Part shown: in pieces, positions 29,734 to 40,740 of the stretch | Layout of the letters: every line of letters begins with the position of its first letter | How positions within the stretch are numbered: the stretch's first letter is position 1 | Assembly (NCBI GenBank): GCA_016025055.1 | Contig: CP065590.1 | Span: 4,712,001-4,776,000, forward strand | DNA from: Chryseobacterium indologenes | GTDB taxonomy: Bacteria > Bacteroidota > Bacteroidia > Flavobacteriales > Weeksellaceae | Reading direction: 5' to 3' | Length of the DNA stretch: 64,000 nucleotides | Notes under the pieces: model-generated | The model's input: only the letters and a program-made list of their open reading frames with translations | Database searches by the model: none | What the model was told of the DNA's origin: nothing | Program-made: the position numbers and the translations under genes

Positions 29734-30189
29734 TTAAACGCCAAATTGTGACAAATGGTGGTTCAGGTGTTTTGCGAACATATTATTCCATTCCTGAGCA
29801 TTTAATTTTCCAAAAGAAAACGATTCTTTCCCATCAAAAGCTTCTGCTCCCAACTGCTGAGTTTTTTGGATAAAACCAATAAGCCTGGTTTTTTCTTCAT
29901 GAAAATTTTTTCTACCGGTTATCAAAAACTGCGGAGCGGTAGGGGAATCTCTGGGATAAGCCTTCTCACCCACTACTTTAGGTTTTACAAAAGTTTTCAG
30001 AATAAATTTAGCAATCGCGCCCGGTTTCTTGTGCTTTTCCGGCTCATACACCATCTCATAAGTTATGCTGCAATGCGCCAGCATCTGATCAACGGTCATT
30101 TTCCCCCACAATCCGTGAGTATCTTCCACTAATTTATTGATTCTATCGATGTAATTCTGAGCATCTTTTGCGTCAAATACATTTTCCAT
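29734..30189 (-). CDS. DUF1569/DinB-like protein
   Basis: 151 aa helical protein. It has the DinB-type histidines in KMTVDQMLAHCSITYEM and KHLNHHLSQFG, with the DUF1569 region TGRKNFHEEKTRLIGFIQK between them. The histidine spacing suggests a metal site as in DinB/YfiT four-helix bundles, probably thiol-dependent or hydrolytic, though activity is unproven. First gene of a small operon. Confidence 0.85.
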   Translation of the reverse strand: MENVFDAKDAQNYIDRINKLVEDTHGLWGKMTVDQMLAHCSITYEMVYEPEKHKKPGAIAKFILKTFVKPKVVGEKAYPRDSPTAPQFLITGRKNFHEEKTRLIGFIQKTQQLGAEAFDGKESFSFGKLNAQEWNNMFAKHLNHHLSQFGV

Positions 30190-30374
30190 ATTATTTCTAT
30201 TTTACCAGAAACAAATATATCAGTTTTTTCTTTTGATTTGATCAATGATTGAATATTTCGTTGCAAGCCGATGCGATAACTTACCGTTACGAATTGTAAT
30301 CGGGACGGGAGGATTTTGTTGTGGTATTCGGGATGCCAGATCCGGATTCTATTGTTTAAAACTATCGAATATGA

Positions 30375-31580
30375 TTATTCAAGCTCTTTAGGGGAACTCT
30401 GCTCTGCAATCTCCCGGGGAACAGCTTTTTTAAAGATGAACCACAGTTTGATCTTTAAGGCGATCCATCCTAAAACAGCATAGATGATCAATAGAATACT
30501 TAAATGTTTCAGGTAAGGAAAAGTAAGTTCTACAGAACCTTTTTGAATTAATAAAATTTTAAAGGCCTGCAAGAAGGGAGTCAAAGGAATAATATTAGCA
30601 ATAAACTGTACAAATGCAGGCATTGCACTTAAAGGCCATGTAAAACCACTGATGATAAAGGCCGGCGAAGCAATCACCATCAGGATCTGCGTCGCCTTTA
30701 AGGCATCCGGGATCAGTATACTGATGAATACTCCGAGGAATGAAACAGAGCCTACAAAAACGGCGGTCAGCAATATGAAATTGAGTATTCCTTCCGGCAT
30801 CGGAACCCTGAAAATCATATGCATAAAGTAGTAAATACTTACAATCAAAATCGAGAATACCCAGATAGGAATGACTTTAATCAACATGGTCGGGAAAGCC
30901 CACCTCTTCATTTTAAGGTATTCTTTCACAAATGATCCTCTTTCAAATTCTGCAGCAAAACTCACGGCCATAGCCAGTAAGATTACCTGTTGCAGAACGA
31001 CTGCCAGCATGGCCGGCCACATAAAGATCAGATAGTTTCCGGTAGTATTAAATAGGGTTATATAATTAGCCTTGAAAGGTTCGTATTGTGTTGCCGCTTT
31101 TACTGCCGGCATTCCAGCCTTTTGTAAAGCCTTGATGGAAGCTCCGGCGGAAAAAGTTCCGATGGTAAGCTGAAGGGCTTTCGAAGCAAAATTAGCCGTC
31201 AAGACATTTCCTGTATTGATGTAGACATTCAGTTCAGGATATTTTTTCTGAAGCATATCTCCTTCGAAACGGGAAGGAATAATAACAACAGCAGCAGCTT
31301 CATGCCTGATCACCTCATCTTTAATACTCAAAGGCTCCTGCAGGTATTTAATAATTTTAATGCTTTTATTATCATCCAGCATTTCTGTCAATTGATTGGA
31401 CAAGGGCGTATTATCCCGATCCACAACCAGTACAGGTGTATTTTCAACTTTTCCGCTTTTGTAAACGAACCCAAGCAAGGTTGCATAGAAAATAGGGGCC
31501 ACAAAGAACACAGTCCTTAGGGTAGAATTGCCGATAAAAAGCTTGAATTCGCGGGCCAGAAGGCGGAAAAATTCTTTCAT
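30375..31580 (-). CDS. ABC-2 type transporter permease
   Basis: 401 aa. It has an N-terminal membrane helix (LRTVFFVAPIFYATLLGF), a large periplasmic loop (TPVLVVDRDNTPLSNQLTEM) and five more helices including FILLTAVFVGSVSFLGVFIS and QILMVIASPAFIISGFTWPL. This matches YhhJ/YbhR-type permeases. The HlyD-type gene ends 9 bases upstream and TolC precedes that. No ATPase gene is adjacent, so the nucleotide-binding partner must be elsewhere, or the complex differs. Confidence 0.9.
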   Translation of the reverse strand: MKEFFRLLAREFKLFIGNSTLRTVFFVAPIFYATLLGFVYKSGKVENTPVLVVDRDNTPLSNQLTEMLDDNKSIKIIKYLQEPLSIKDEVIRHEAAAVVIIPSRFEGDMLQKKYPELNVYINTGNVLTANFASKALQLTIGTFSAGASIKALQKAGMPAVKAATQYEPFKANYITLFNTTGNYLIFMWPAMLAVVLQQVILLAMAVSFAAEFERGSFVKEYLKMKRWAFPTMLIKVIPIWVFSILIVSIYYFMHMIFRVPMPEGILNFILLTAVFVGSVSFLGVFISILIPDALKATQILMVIASPAFIISGFTWPLSAMPAFVQFIANIIPLTPFLQAFKILLIQKGSVELTFPYLKHLSILLIIYAVLGWIALKIKLWFIFKKAVPREIAEQSSPKELE

Positions 31581-31589
31581 CTGTTTGTT

Positions 31590-32549
31590 TTATTTCAGGA
31601 TAACATTAGCATTGACTAAAATACTTTTAGCCTTATTCATATCTTTAGGTTTCACTTTGATCTCGTAGATCGCGTCCTGCAGCTGGTAGTCTGGATATGC
31701 AGTGGTAATATCAGCATATTTTGTCAGCTGCTTGATGTAGACAATATTTCCTGTCAGTTCTTCTTTATTGTAAACAATCTGCATGCTGACTTCCTGTCCT
31801 TTTTTATATTTTGAAATTGCACTTTCAGGAATGGTAAATCTGAAGTAGGTACTTTCAGGGATATATCCGTTGAATAACGCAAAACCTGCTGTTGCGAGTT
31901 CTCCTGTATTTAGACTGATGGTTTCAATTTCCATGTCATTGGTAGCAATGATATATCTTTCAGAATAGGCTACATTAGCTTCCTGTAAGGCCCCTTTAGC
32001 CTGTGAAGCCTGCCCTGCTGCCATTTCCACTTTTTCGAAACGGGTTCCTCTTTTTACATCATCCAATTCTGCTACTACGGCATCATACTGCGCTTTTGCC
32101 CCCTGAAGTTTTGCGTATACCTCATCATGTGCCTGTGGAGACATCAGACTGTCGCGAAACATATTGTTGGCTCTGCGATAAGATTTCTGGGCAAATTCAT
32201 ACTGCTCTTTCAATCCTTTATATTTGGCATTAAGTTGTCTCAACTGATCTGCCGTGGCTCCGTTTTTAGCCATTTGCTCCTGCGCAGTCGCCGCATTTAC
32301 AGCTCCCTGAGCCTGTGCTATTTTTGCAGAAACTTCCGGAACGTCGAGCTGTGCAAGAGTATCTCCTTTTTTTACGGTCTGCCCTTCCGAGACATATATT
32401 TTCAGAATTCTCCCGGTCACTTTCGGAGCAAAAGAGATCACGTCTTTTTTGGTTTTTCCTTCAGTCTCCCTGAGTTTTTCATTTTTCTGACCGCAGCTTC
32501 CCAGCATAAAGAGAGCGGCAAAGATTAAAGATATATTTTTATGCATCAT
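31590..32549 (-). CDS. HlyD-family periplasmic adaptor lipoprotein
   Basis: 319 aa with a lipoprotein signal (AALFMLGSC). It has a lipoyl-like half (ITFAPKVTGRI-type text, GQTVKKGDTLAQLDVPEV), a helical hairpin (LRQLNAKYKGLKEQYEFAQK SYRRANNMF) and a beta-barrel part (FRFTIPESAISKYKKGQEV). It bridges the inner-membrane permease and TolC. Gaps of 8 and 9 bases to both neighbours show one operon. Confidence 0.9.
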   Translation of the reverse strand: MMHKNISLIFAALFMLGSCGQKNEKLRETEGKTKKDVISFAPKVTGRILKIYVSEGQTVKKGDTLAQLDVPEVSAKIAQAQGAVNAATAQEQMAKNGATADQLRQLNAKYKGLKEQYEFAQKSYRRANNMFRDSLMSPQAHDEVYAKLQGAKAQYDAVVAELDDVKRGTRFEKVEMAAGQASQAKGALQEANVAYSERYIIATNDMEIETISLNTGELATAGFALFNGYIPESTYFRFTIPESAISKYKKGQEVSMQIVYNKEELTGNIVYIKQLTKYADITTAYPDYQLQDAIYEIKVKPKDMNKAKSILVNANVILK

Positions 32550-32557
32550 TTCAATTT

Positions 32558-33975
32558 TTAAGGGATTAAATAAAATTTGGTGATATCCAGCTCCTGGGTA
32601 GATCTCATCAGTTCTATTCCCGCTCTTCTCTGGTTAAAAATCGCATTCTGGTATTCGAGTTCAGCTGCTTCCAGATCATTTTCTGCGTCGATCAACTGTG
32701 AAGATTTGCTCATTCCGTATCTGAATTCCTTTTCAGCTTGTACGAGCGCATTTTTTGCCAGTTCTTTTTCTTTAGCTTTCAAGGTAATCTGGGCAGTTGC
32801 GATATCATAATTCGTCTGATTGTTGGCAAGATTCAGCGTTAATTTTTTCAAAGCATCCTCCTTCTGATTCAACAGGACTTCTTTTCCCACTTTAGCTGTT
32901 TCCTCTGCATGTTTTCCTTCTTTTCCGTCAAAAATCTCCCATTTAAAACCAACACCAGCGGTAATCAGGGGTAATATATTGACATTATTAGGACTCCAGT
33001 CCAGTTTTCTTCCTTCATATCCAAGAAGTGGTACGGCCGGGATGATGTTTTCAGAGCTTTTGATTCTGTTTCCGTACAGTCCGATATAATAGGCAGATGC
33101 CATGAGCTGCACTTTGGGAATCATCCATGTTTTTTCTGCTTTTATTTTGTAATCGGCGGCACTGATCCCGTGTTCGAGTGCTCTGATCTCAGCTCTCTGG
33201 TCGATTCCTTTTTCTGCTGCCAATAATTCCACAGGTGATAAGACAGGATCTATCATTCTGAGACGTTCCCTGTTGATTCCGGTTAAAATATAAAGCTGGG
33301 TAAGAAGAAGTTCTTTTTTCCCTTCATATTCTACAACTTTTGCGTTCAAAGTAGCCTGAGCCAATTCAATTTTTTTGTGATCATAAGGAGTGATCAAGCC
33401 GTATCCCAAGGCTTTGTCGGCTGTCTTCTTGTTGATATCAAGTCTTTTTTGCTTTCATCAAGCACTTTTTTAGACTGATGAATGAGTGCGAGTTGATCAT
33501 AGGCTTTAGAAATACTGGCGACTACTTCATCCCTGGTTTTTTCCAACATGATATCTTCGGATTTTTTCTTTTCTTCCACTGCTTTTTTCAGGTATTTAAC
33601 TTTCCCTCCGGAATACAGGAGCATTTTGGCATCTGCCTTGGCAACACCGGAAAATCCTGATACATTGAAGTTATTATTAAAAGCGCCTTCAGGGATGTTG
33701 ATAAAGGGAGCGAGGTTAATTTCAGAGGAAGTCAATCTTGCAGTTCCGTTCATGTAGCCTACTTTACCGCTTAATTCCAGGGTAGGAAGGAAAAGATCTT
33801 TCAGCTTATGTTCGTCAAGATCAGTAAGTTTATTCTGGGTAATCTGCATTTTGAGATTAGAATCTCTAACCATTGCACTATCAAGCAGTTCTTTAAAATC
33901 CGGCGCAGACTGAGCCCAGCCCAACACAGGAAAAGCAAAAAAACTAAACGTAAAAATCAATAAATTGTTTTTCAT
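32558..33975 (-). CDS. TolC-family outer-membrane efflux protein (frameshifted)
   Basis: The reading frame from 33975 (signal peptide MKNNLLIFTFSFFAFPVLGWAQ in halves) stops early; adding one base to the T/A run at 33445-33450 joins it to LDINKKTADKALGYGLITPYD and gives about 472 aa. The N-terminal half has ELLDSAMVRDSNLKMQITQN, and the C-terminal half repeats the helical hairpin with YDIATAQITLKAKEKELAKN and FRYGMSKSSQLIDAENDLEA. First gene of the TolC-HlyD-permease operon. As sequenced the protein is broken, but the downstream frame is intact. Confidence 0.88.
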
Positions 33976-34311
33976 GGTTTATGTTTATAACAAATATAAT
34001 GCAAAAATGTTTACATTTTCACAGATCAGCAATTGAATTGAATGAATTTAAAATTGGTTTAAAATAAGTTTAACCATAATCCATTATTTATCATTACCGT
34101 AGCAAAACTGTTTAGTTTTAATTTAAGGAATGTTTTAAATTAAAAAATTTCAGATTTTGTTTTGATTTATAGCTTCTACCGGCAGCAATTTCTTTTACTT
34201 TATCAGAATTTAAAACGAAAAGAACTCCGAGGTATTGTCGGAGTTCTTTATTATTGATATGAAGTATGCTTCTTGTATACTTCTTCATTTAATGGCTACA
34301 TGCAGGTGATT
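33976..34311. other. Intergenic region upstream of the efflux operon
   Basis: AT-rich and non-coding; holds the ecotin terminator (34219-34249). No transcription-factor gene or clear operator is visible for the efflux operon. Confidence 0.4.
34219..34249 (-). terminator. Terminator after ecotin gene
   Basis: A perfect 12-bp stem (34219-34230 / 34238-34249) with a 7-base loop and T-rich flank on the minus strand. Confidence 0.8.
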
Positions 34312-34800
34312 TTACTTCTGAACGGCTTTTTTCATGGCATTGTCCGGACGTAAAATTCTGTAACGAACTTCAACATCTTTAGGAACGTAAAATACAAGTG
34401 GTAATTTGCTATTGTATCCTACGACTTCCGGTTTCAGTGTTACAAACTTCTTTGTTGGTTTCTGTCCCGGGCATCCCATTAAGGTTCCCGCCGTCTCACC
34501 GTTAGATTCCACTTCGTAATAGTTGTATCCCCATCCCTGAAGATCCTGGCTTTTCATGATTCCCATTAAGAAATAGTTGTTACAATCTACCGTTTTTTCA
34601 ATTCCGGCAAAAACCTCGACTTTTAAATCTCTTTCGTTTTTTTCTATCGGAAGCTGAATATATACCTGTTTAAATCCTTCTTTAGCTTTGGGGAACATTT
34701 CAATCTGCAGTTTTTCAAACTTTTCAGCTTTCTTTTGAGCGAAAGCATTTACCCCTGCCATTAATATCAATCCTGTAATTAAAGTTTTTGAAAATTTCAT
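34312..34800 (-). CDS. eco: Ecotin, periplasmic serine protease inhibitor
   Basis: 162 aa with signal peptide ending GVNAFAQ. It keeps the ecotin landmarks: KLQIEMFPKAKEGFKQVYIQ LP at the start, EVFAGIEKTVDCNNYFLMG, the reactive loop TAGTLMGCPG with Met at P1 and its disulfide Cys, and the C-terminal arm FYVPKDVEVRYRILRP. Ecotin dimers block trypsin-like and elastase-like proteases in the periplasm. It lies 43 bases downstream of the alpha-2-macroglobulin-like gene on the same strand; both are protease-inhibitor families. Confidence 0.93.
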   Translation of the reverse strand: MKFSKTLITGLILMAGVNAFAQKKAEKFEKLQIEMFPKAKEGFKQVYIQLPIEKNERDLKVEVFAGIEKTVDCNNYFLMGIMKSQDLQGWGYNYYEVESNGETAGTLMGCPGQKPTKKFVTLKPEVVGYNSKLPLVFYVPKDVEVRYRILRPDNAMKKAVQK

Positions 34801-34843
34801 TTTATTTGGTTTACAATTTTAATTACTTCCCTATAGCCAAAAA

Positions 34844-37800
34844 TCATTCCAAAATCTGAACACCGCTTCCTTTTGTGTGAGCATTCATCTGTGGTGCGTA
34901 GTAATTCTGCATAGTGGTAATTACATTAGAGAATTTCCCTGAGGCATTCGCTACGACATCATACTCAAATACATATTTCCCTTTCGGCATATACTGAATA
35001 TAGAAATTGGTAGAAGCGTCTTTTGCCGACTGATAATAGCCCAGGTTATTTTTCCATTGATATCCGGATAACGCATCAAGAGGTTCAAATCCTGCCGCAC
35101 GCATATCTTTAATATGAATAAACTCCATAGGTCTGTCGGTATTCAAAATCATTCTTACCGTTACTTTATCCCCTACTTTCAGTGGTGTTTCCGGTGAAAT
35201 TTTCTGCAGTTCTTCTCCGTTTACTGTTTTTATTTTTTTGTAAAGCTCTTTGGTTACAGCAATATAATTTTCAGAAGATTTGATTTTATCCAGATCTTCA
35301 TAATACTGCCAGAACAATCCTCCCTGAACAATACCAGGGCCTGGTTTGGTAACCGTAACAGTTCCCAGGTTCTTGTCTATCACATCAGTTTTCAGAGTAG
35401 ATTTTACATACCCTGAAGCCTGGGTTTGAGGGGTCAGTTCTTTTCCTCCCCAAACGATAGTTGCTTTATCACTTTCTGCGCCCGTCCATGATTTTCCGGA
35501 ATTCAGGATCGTAAAGATTACTTCTGAAGTTCCTCTTGAGCTTCCCCATGAATTCACTTCTTTCTGAGTCACCAGCCAGATTTTCATATCTTCTATAAAG
35601 TTCTGGTCGTTTGGTTTAAGCTTATTAAATGCTTCCAAAGCTCCTGCATGATTCACTACTTTTGAGCTGAACCATCCCCAGTCATTCAGATTCTGTTTCC
35701 AGTATACTCCTTGTGTTTTGGTATCGGTAGAAGTTTCTTTCAGGTAGGTCATCAGTTTATCTGAAACATCTTTTATTCCATAATCGTTCATCAGCAATGC
35801 TGCACGATGCAATCCGAAGAATGTGAAATCCGTTATTTTAGCTGTTTTGGCTTTTTGTTTTACCAACGTTTTCAATGTAGCTCCTTTACCTTTCAAAGGG
35901 TATTGTTTTTCCCAATAATTACGGGTATCAAGGAAATCAAGCACCCAATTGTTCCAGATATTTTTATCTTTCACCTCCCAGTATTTGTCAATTTCGTTAT
36001 CAACATACTGAATAAGTCTGGTTACTAATTCTTTCTGATCTGAACTTTGATAATCTTTCACGTTATCTTTTAACCAGGTGTTTATTTTACCGAGATTCTT
36101 AAGGATATATAATGAAGTTCCGTAAGAACTCGGGTATCCGGCATACCATGAGAAACCACCGTCCGGATTCTGCAATTTTTTAAAGTCATCCCAGTCCTGA
36201 TTGATTGAATTTTTCATCGTATTGGCATCAAACAATAATGCCAGTTTTTGCATCTGCTCATCCTCGTTCTTACTTTGCAGTACCCAAGGAGTTTCTTCCA
36301 GCAATACCTGTTTCAGTTCCTGATTTTTCTCTAGATTTGAATTCAGCAGTCCTTTATTCTGATATTCTTCAAAAATGGTTTTCATTTTTGGATTGGCTTT
36401 AAATACTTCCGAAGCGAGTACATCAGCAAACCATTTATTAAAAATGACATCTGCTGAATTGTTCTGGTCATTTTTAAGGCTTGGAAGGGCAAACATGATC
36501 TCCCATATCGGATTGGTAGTCAGTTCCAGCGTATTGGAAACATTGGAGGCTGTAGTGGATGTATTATTTGTAAGGTTATCCAGTACAAATGTTTTGGTTT
36601 CTCCTTCTTTTACAAAAACAGGCACCGCATCGGTCACCAGCATTCTGTTGGGCAGTATAGCCACCGCCTGTTGTTCTCCGTCAGAAAACGCTCCTGCTTT
36701 CGCCACAACTTTCAGAATAACAGATGATACGTTATTCGGAACTTTTAATTTCCAGGTTAAAGCTCCGTTACCGTTTTCATTTACATTGAAATTTTGTGTA
36801 GCAGAAGTTAATCCGAATTTTGAGGAAATATCCTCATTAGTGAACGCATCCAGGATTCTAAGTTCTGCAGAACCATTCATTTTTTTATCGGTAAGGTTTG
36901 ATAGTTTTGACTGTAAATTCAGTTCATCACCTTCTCTTAAAAATCTTGGATAATTTGGTGTTACCGAGAATTCTTTCTGAGTTACAACCTGCTTTTCCAG
37001 GGTTGTAGCTCTGGCATCTTTAGTATGCGCGAGGAACATCAGTTTCCATTTTGTCAATGCTTCCGGAGAAGTAAATTCGAAGTTCACATTTCCTTCGGCA
37101 TCTGTTTTCAGGTCCGGATAGAAGAATGCTGTTTCGTTAAGATTCTGACGTACGGGAACTTTTTCAAGATCCTCTTTTTGTTCTGCCTGATCGGCTACAG
37201 CATCAGCCTGCTCTGCCACAACTTCTGATGCTACTTTTGAAACAGCTTTTTTACTTCTGGCGTAGCCTGTCATTACCACTTCCTCAACTCTGCTTTCTCT
37301 TGCGATCGCAGACGGAGCCGGCAAGGCTGTATTATAAACAGATACTCCTCTGACACTACCGGCAAGGTTTGAATATATATCACCGTCAAACCAGTTAAAG
37401 TTCGGTACATCTACATAATTTCCATTGAAATACTGTAGTCTTTTCTGATAACTTCTTTGGGTCAGGAAGCTTCTCAGAACATAAGAACTCACGATGTTAA
37501 AAGGCACATAAAGTCTGTTCCAGCTATACGTATTTACGGCAAACTGATCCAGAGACATATCATACATATTGGCAAGCACTTCTGCGTTGATCTTTTCTTT
37601 TTCATTACCCGTTACTTTTACCGTCCACTTTTCCTTTGAATTCGGCTCAAGCTTATCCCTGAAAGTTACCGTTTCAATTTTTAAAGGCTGTTCTGTATCT
37701 TTTATTTTTAAGGTGACAGATTCAGTACTGATATCATTAAAAGCCACCACCTGGAACTGAATGTTCAATTGGGATACACTTTTATCTTTAGGAATATCAG

Positions 37801-40722
37801 CCGTATACTCCAGAATACCTTTTTTCAACTGATAGGTTTCTGTAAGCGTTTTTCCTGAACCATCCTGAACAAAAACATTCACCAAAGCATCCGGAATAGC
37901 AGAATACACATACATTTTCACTTTCTCTCCTCTTGATACTTCCTCTTTTGGTGCAATAACCGTCAGGAATGGTTTTTGGGTCGGTTTCAAGGAGTTTTTA
38001 TCCCAGACACTGAAATACTGAGCCGATTTGATGGTGTCTTTTCCTTCGATATTGAAAAGCTCCAGCTGATAGTCTCCGGCTTCCAACTTTCCAAGTTCCA
38101 GAGCAGGAGAAGGTTGTTGCTGTCTTTCCACAACAACTTTTTCTGTTTTCCAGTTTTTGATTTCATCATTTTTATCAAACAGATCATGCGGAAACTTAGT
38201 GATGAATTCTTCTTTTGAATACTTTGGCAGATTCTGAACATCCATTTTAAAGTTGCTTCTGAAGACCCTATCAGGAGCGCTCAGTTTTGAAAGTTTAACC
38301 TGATAAGGTTTTTTCAGATCCTGCTCGTTGTAATTCTTGGTTTCAACCTTTAGTTTTACATTTTGATCACTGAAGGTATTGTTGATATCGTCAGCTTTAA
38401 TATAGTGAGAGACCGAAGCTACTTTCAGTTGCGTATTTCCGGATTGGGTTTCTCCGTTGATGTCTGTAACAGAGGCATTGATCTCATAATTATCAATCTG
38501 AATTCCTTCAAGTTTTTCATCTTTCTTAAGATCTAAACGGATGACAAACTCTCCTTTTTCGTTGGTTTTAACTTCTCCCAGAATTGAATTCTCATTATCA
38601 TCACCCTGTGGGTACCACCAGAAATAACGCCATCTGATATTATGTTTTTTAATTTCATAATTTACGGAGGTATTGCTAAGGGCTACGCCTGAAAACATCA
38701 TGGCTTTCGCCTTCAGCTCTATGGTCTGTCCATATTTATATTCATCTTTTACAGGATCAAAGGTAACTTCGAATTTAGGTCGTTTGTATTCTTCTACCCT
38801 GATATCTTTGTATCCGCTGTTGCTATCTGTTTGAAGGTAAAAAGTACCATTCAGTTTACCTTTGGGAAGGATAAAGCTTCCGTGATAAGAACCGAATTCA
38901 TTGGTGGTAAAGTTTTGAGAAGAAACTTCCTGATTATTGGCATCTATCAACGTTATTTTTTGTTTTAATCCTGAAAGTACAGATTCTACTTCTTTATTGA
39001 TTGTGGTATTGACTACCTTAAAGTAGACTGTTTGCCCAGGACGATAAATGGCTCTGTCTGTAAAGATCTGAGAGGTTGAGCGGGCTTCTTTATTAGAATT
39101 ATAATCTTCTGCATATCCTGACGTTCCGTATACCTGCATGATTTGAAAATCATTGCTTTTAGGCTGCTGAATAAGGAAGGTTCTGTAATACTCGTTGCTC
39201 TTACCTGAAGGAAATTTAAACACTCCTTTTTCATTGGTTTTTCCATCAAGTTTAGTTAATGTTTTGTTGCTTACAAACTCATAGAATACTAGATTCTCAT
39301 TGGTTACCGGCTTTCCGTTTTCGCTATTGACTAATTTGAGTTCGTTTAAAAGGGGATTTCTGTCAGCTTTAGATTGATACACAATTTTATTTCCGGAAAC
39401 CAGCATATGGAAATTCTGTCGGGAATCATTGTCTTTCGGATCTGATCCTGCTACAGAATATTCTACAACATAAATTCCTGCCGGAAGGGGTTTAATTTCC
39501 AGTGAAGTTTTATGAGTCTGATAGTCTTTCGGATCTGTAAGCTGGTAGGATTCTTTTCTGACCAGGTTTTTTTTACCTTTCCGTAGGTATTGCTGTATGA
39601 ATTCTGAACATACTGCATGAATGACAGATAATCCTCTTTTACTTCATAAATATTCAAAGAAAAGTCACTGACATTTTTGTATTCTGCAACTAAATGGATA
39701 GGCAGATTACTCTGAGTCTGCTGTTCATATTTAAGATTCAGCAAAGGATTGGTAATCAAATCTTCTTTGTACTTTATATTTTCTACAAAAGGAGATTTCG
39801 GATATTGAGTTTTTGCCTGGGCAGCAATAGCAATCGCTTCTTTTTCTTTCTTTTTGGCAATAAGCTCATTCATGATATCTTCCATGATAAGCACTTTATA
39901 ATCTCCTTCAACATTGGTTTTCAAAAGATCCTGAAGTTGCTCAAGCTTATCTTTACACTGGCTGAAATTGCAATTATCAACCAATTTATCTTTCATAAAA
40001 TACAACTTTGAATTTCCGGTATTCTGCGCAATCAGTTCATCATAAATGCCATTGATTACCTTTCGGTTTTCTGTCAGTTCATTTTTTGTAAATAAATTAT
40101 TTTCTGAAAAGAAACTTATCTTTTTGATCCCGTACCAATCAAATAAAGACGGGAAATACGCAATGTCTTTGGCATCGGAAAACGCATCTTTATATTTGGC
40201 TAAAGAGACTTTTTTCATCTCCGACTTCTGCTGATCGAGTTCCTGGTAATTTTTAATCAGGTAGTTTTTAAAATCAAGCTTACTCCATGTTTCTATCTGG
40301 GCAACGTCCTGAGAGTTCACATTGGTTCTTCCATTGATTTTCCATGAATTCTGATTATAATAATCCATGAAGAAGCCATTCAACAGGACATCATACACCA
40401 GTTTTTCTTCGCCTTTAAGTTTTGCCTTTGCGGTCTGAAGCTTGGTGAAGAATTTTGAAGCTGCATCATTCTGATCATCATCTACTGTTTGGTTTACAAT
40501 ACTGAATTCCGCCTTTAAGGTGCGGATCAGCTGAAGGGTGTTGTTTTCTTTCATTGCTTGGTTTTGTATATCTAAAATTATAGGAAGATTAGATTTATAG
40601 GCACCTTTTTTACTGTTTTCAGCAATTTTTTTCCATTGGTCGTCGTAATATTTTTGCGCGAAAACCGTTGAAAAGCTCAGCAATAAAAGCAAAAGCATAA
40701 AAATCTTGGAAAATCTTTTCAT
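34844..40722 (-). CDS. Alpha-2-macroglobulin-like (MG2) protein (frameshifted)
   Basis: Two frames join to about 1,959 aa when one base is added at the T/A run 39567-39574 (YGKVKKNLVRKES). The signal peptide MLLLLLLSFSTVFAQ-type stretch is at the start. Visible parts are MG domains (TDRAIYRPGQTVYFKVVNT), the bait/A2M domain with FFYPDLKTDAEGNVNFEF and EALTKWKLMFLAHTKD, and the helical toroid (NPDGGFSWYAGYPSS). Where other bacterial homologues carry a CxEQ thioester after an LPYL-like start, this protein has LPSLKNDQNNSADVIF, so the thioester Cys is missing. An insert near nucleotides 37261-37310 reads RVEEVVMTGYARSKKA, like a SusC plug start. It is expected in the envelope as a protease-trapping or structural protein. 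Confidence 0.88.
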
Positions 40723-40736
40723 ATATATTAATTTTG
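40706..40736 (+). promoter_or_regulatory. Possible promoter of the UbiA-like/recF operon
   Basis: TTG at 40706-40708, 20 bases, then TAATTTTG at 40729-40736. The promoter lies within the 5' end of the divergent alpha-2-macroglobulin gene, and the predicted transcription start falls at about 40741, on the ATG itself. Confidence 0.4.
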
Positions 40737-40740
40737 ATAA

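Noticed and set aside
32127..32528. 133-aa plus-strand frame in the HlyD gene
   Set aside because: Shadow of a conserved gene on the other strand, no start signal or domain.
36375..36953. 192-aa plus-strand frame inside the alpha-2-macroglobulin gene
   Set aside because: Antisense shadow of a conserved coding region; Ser/Phe-rich, no family match.
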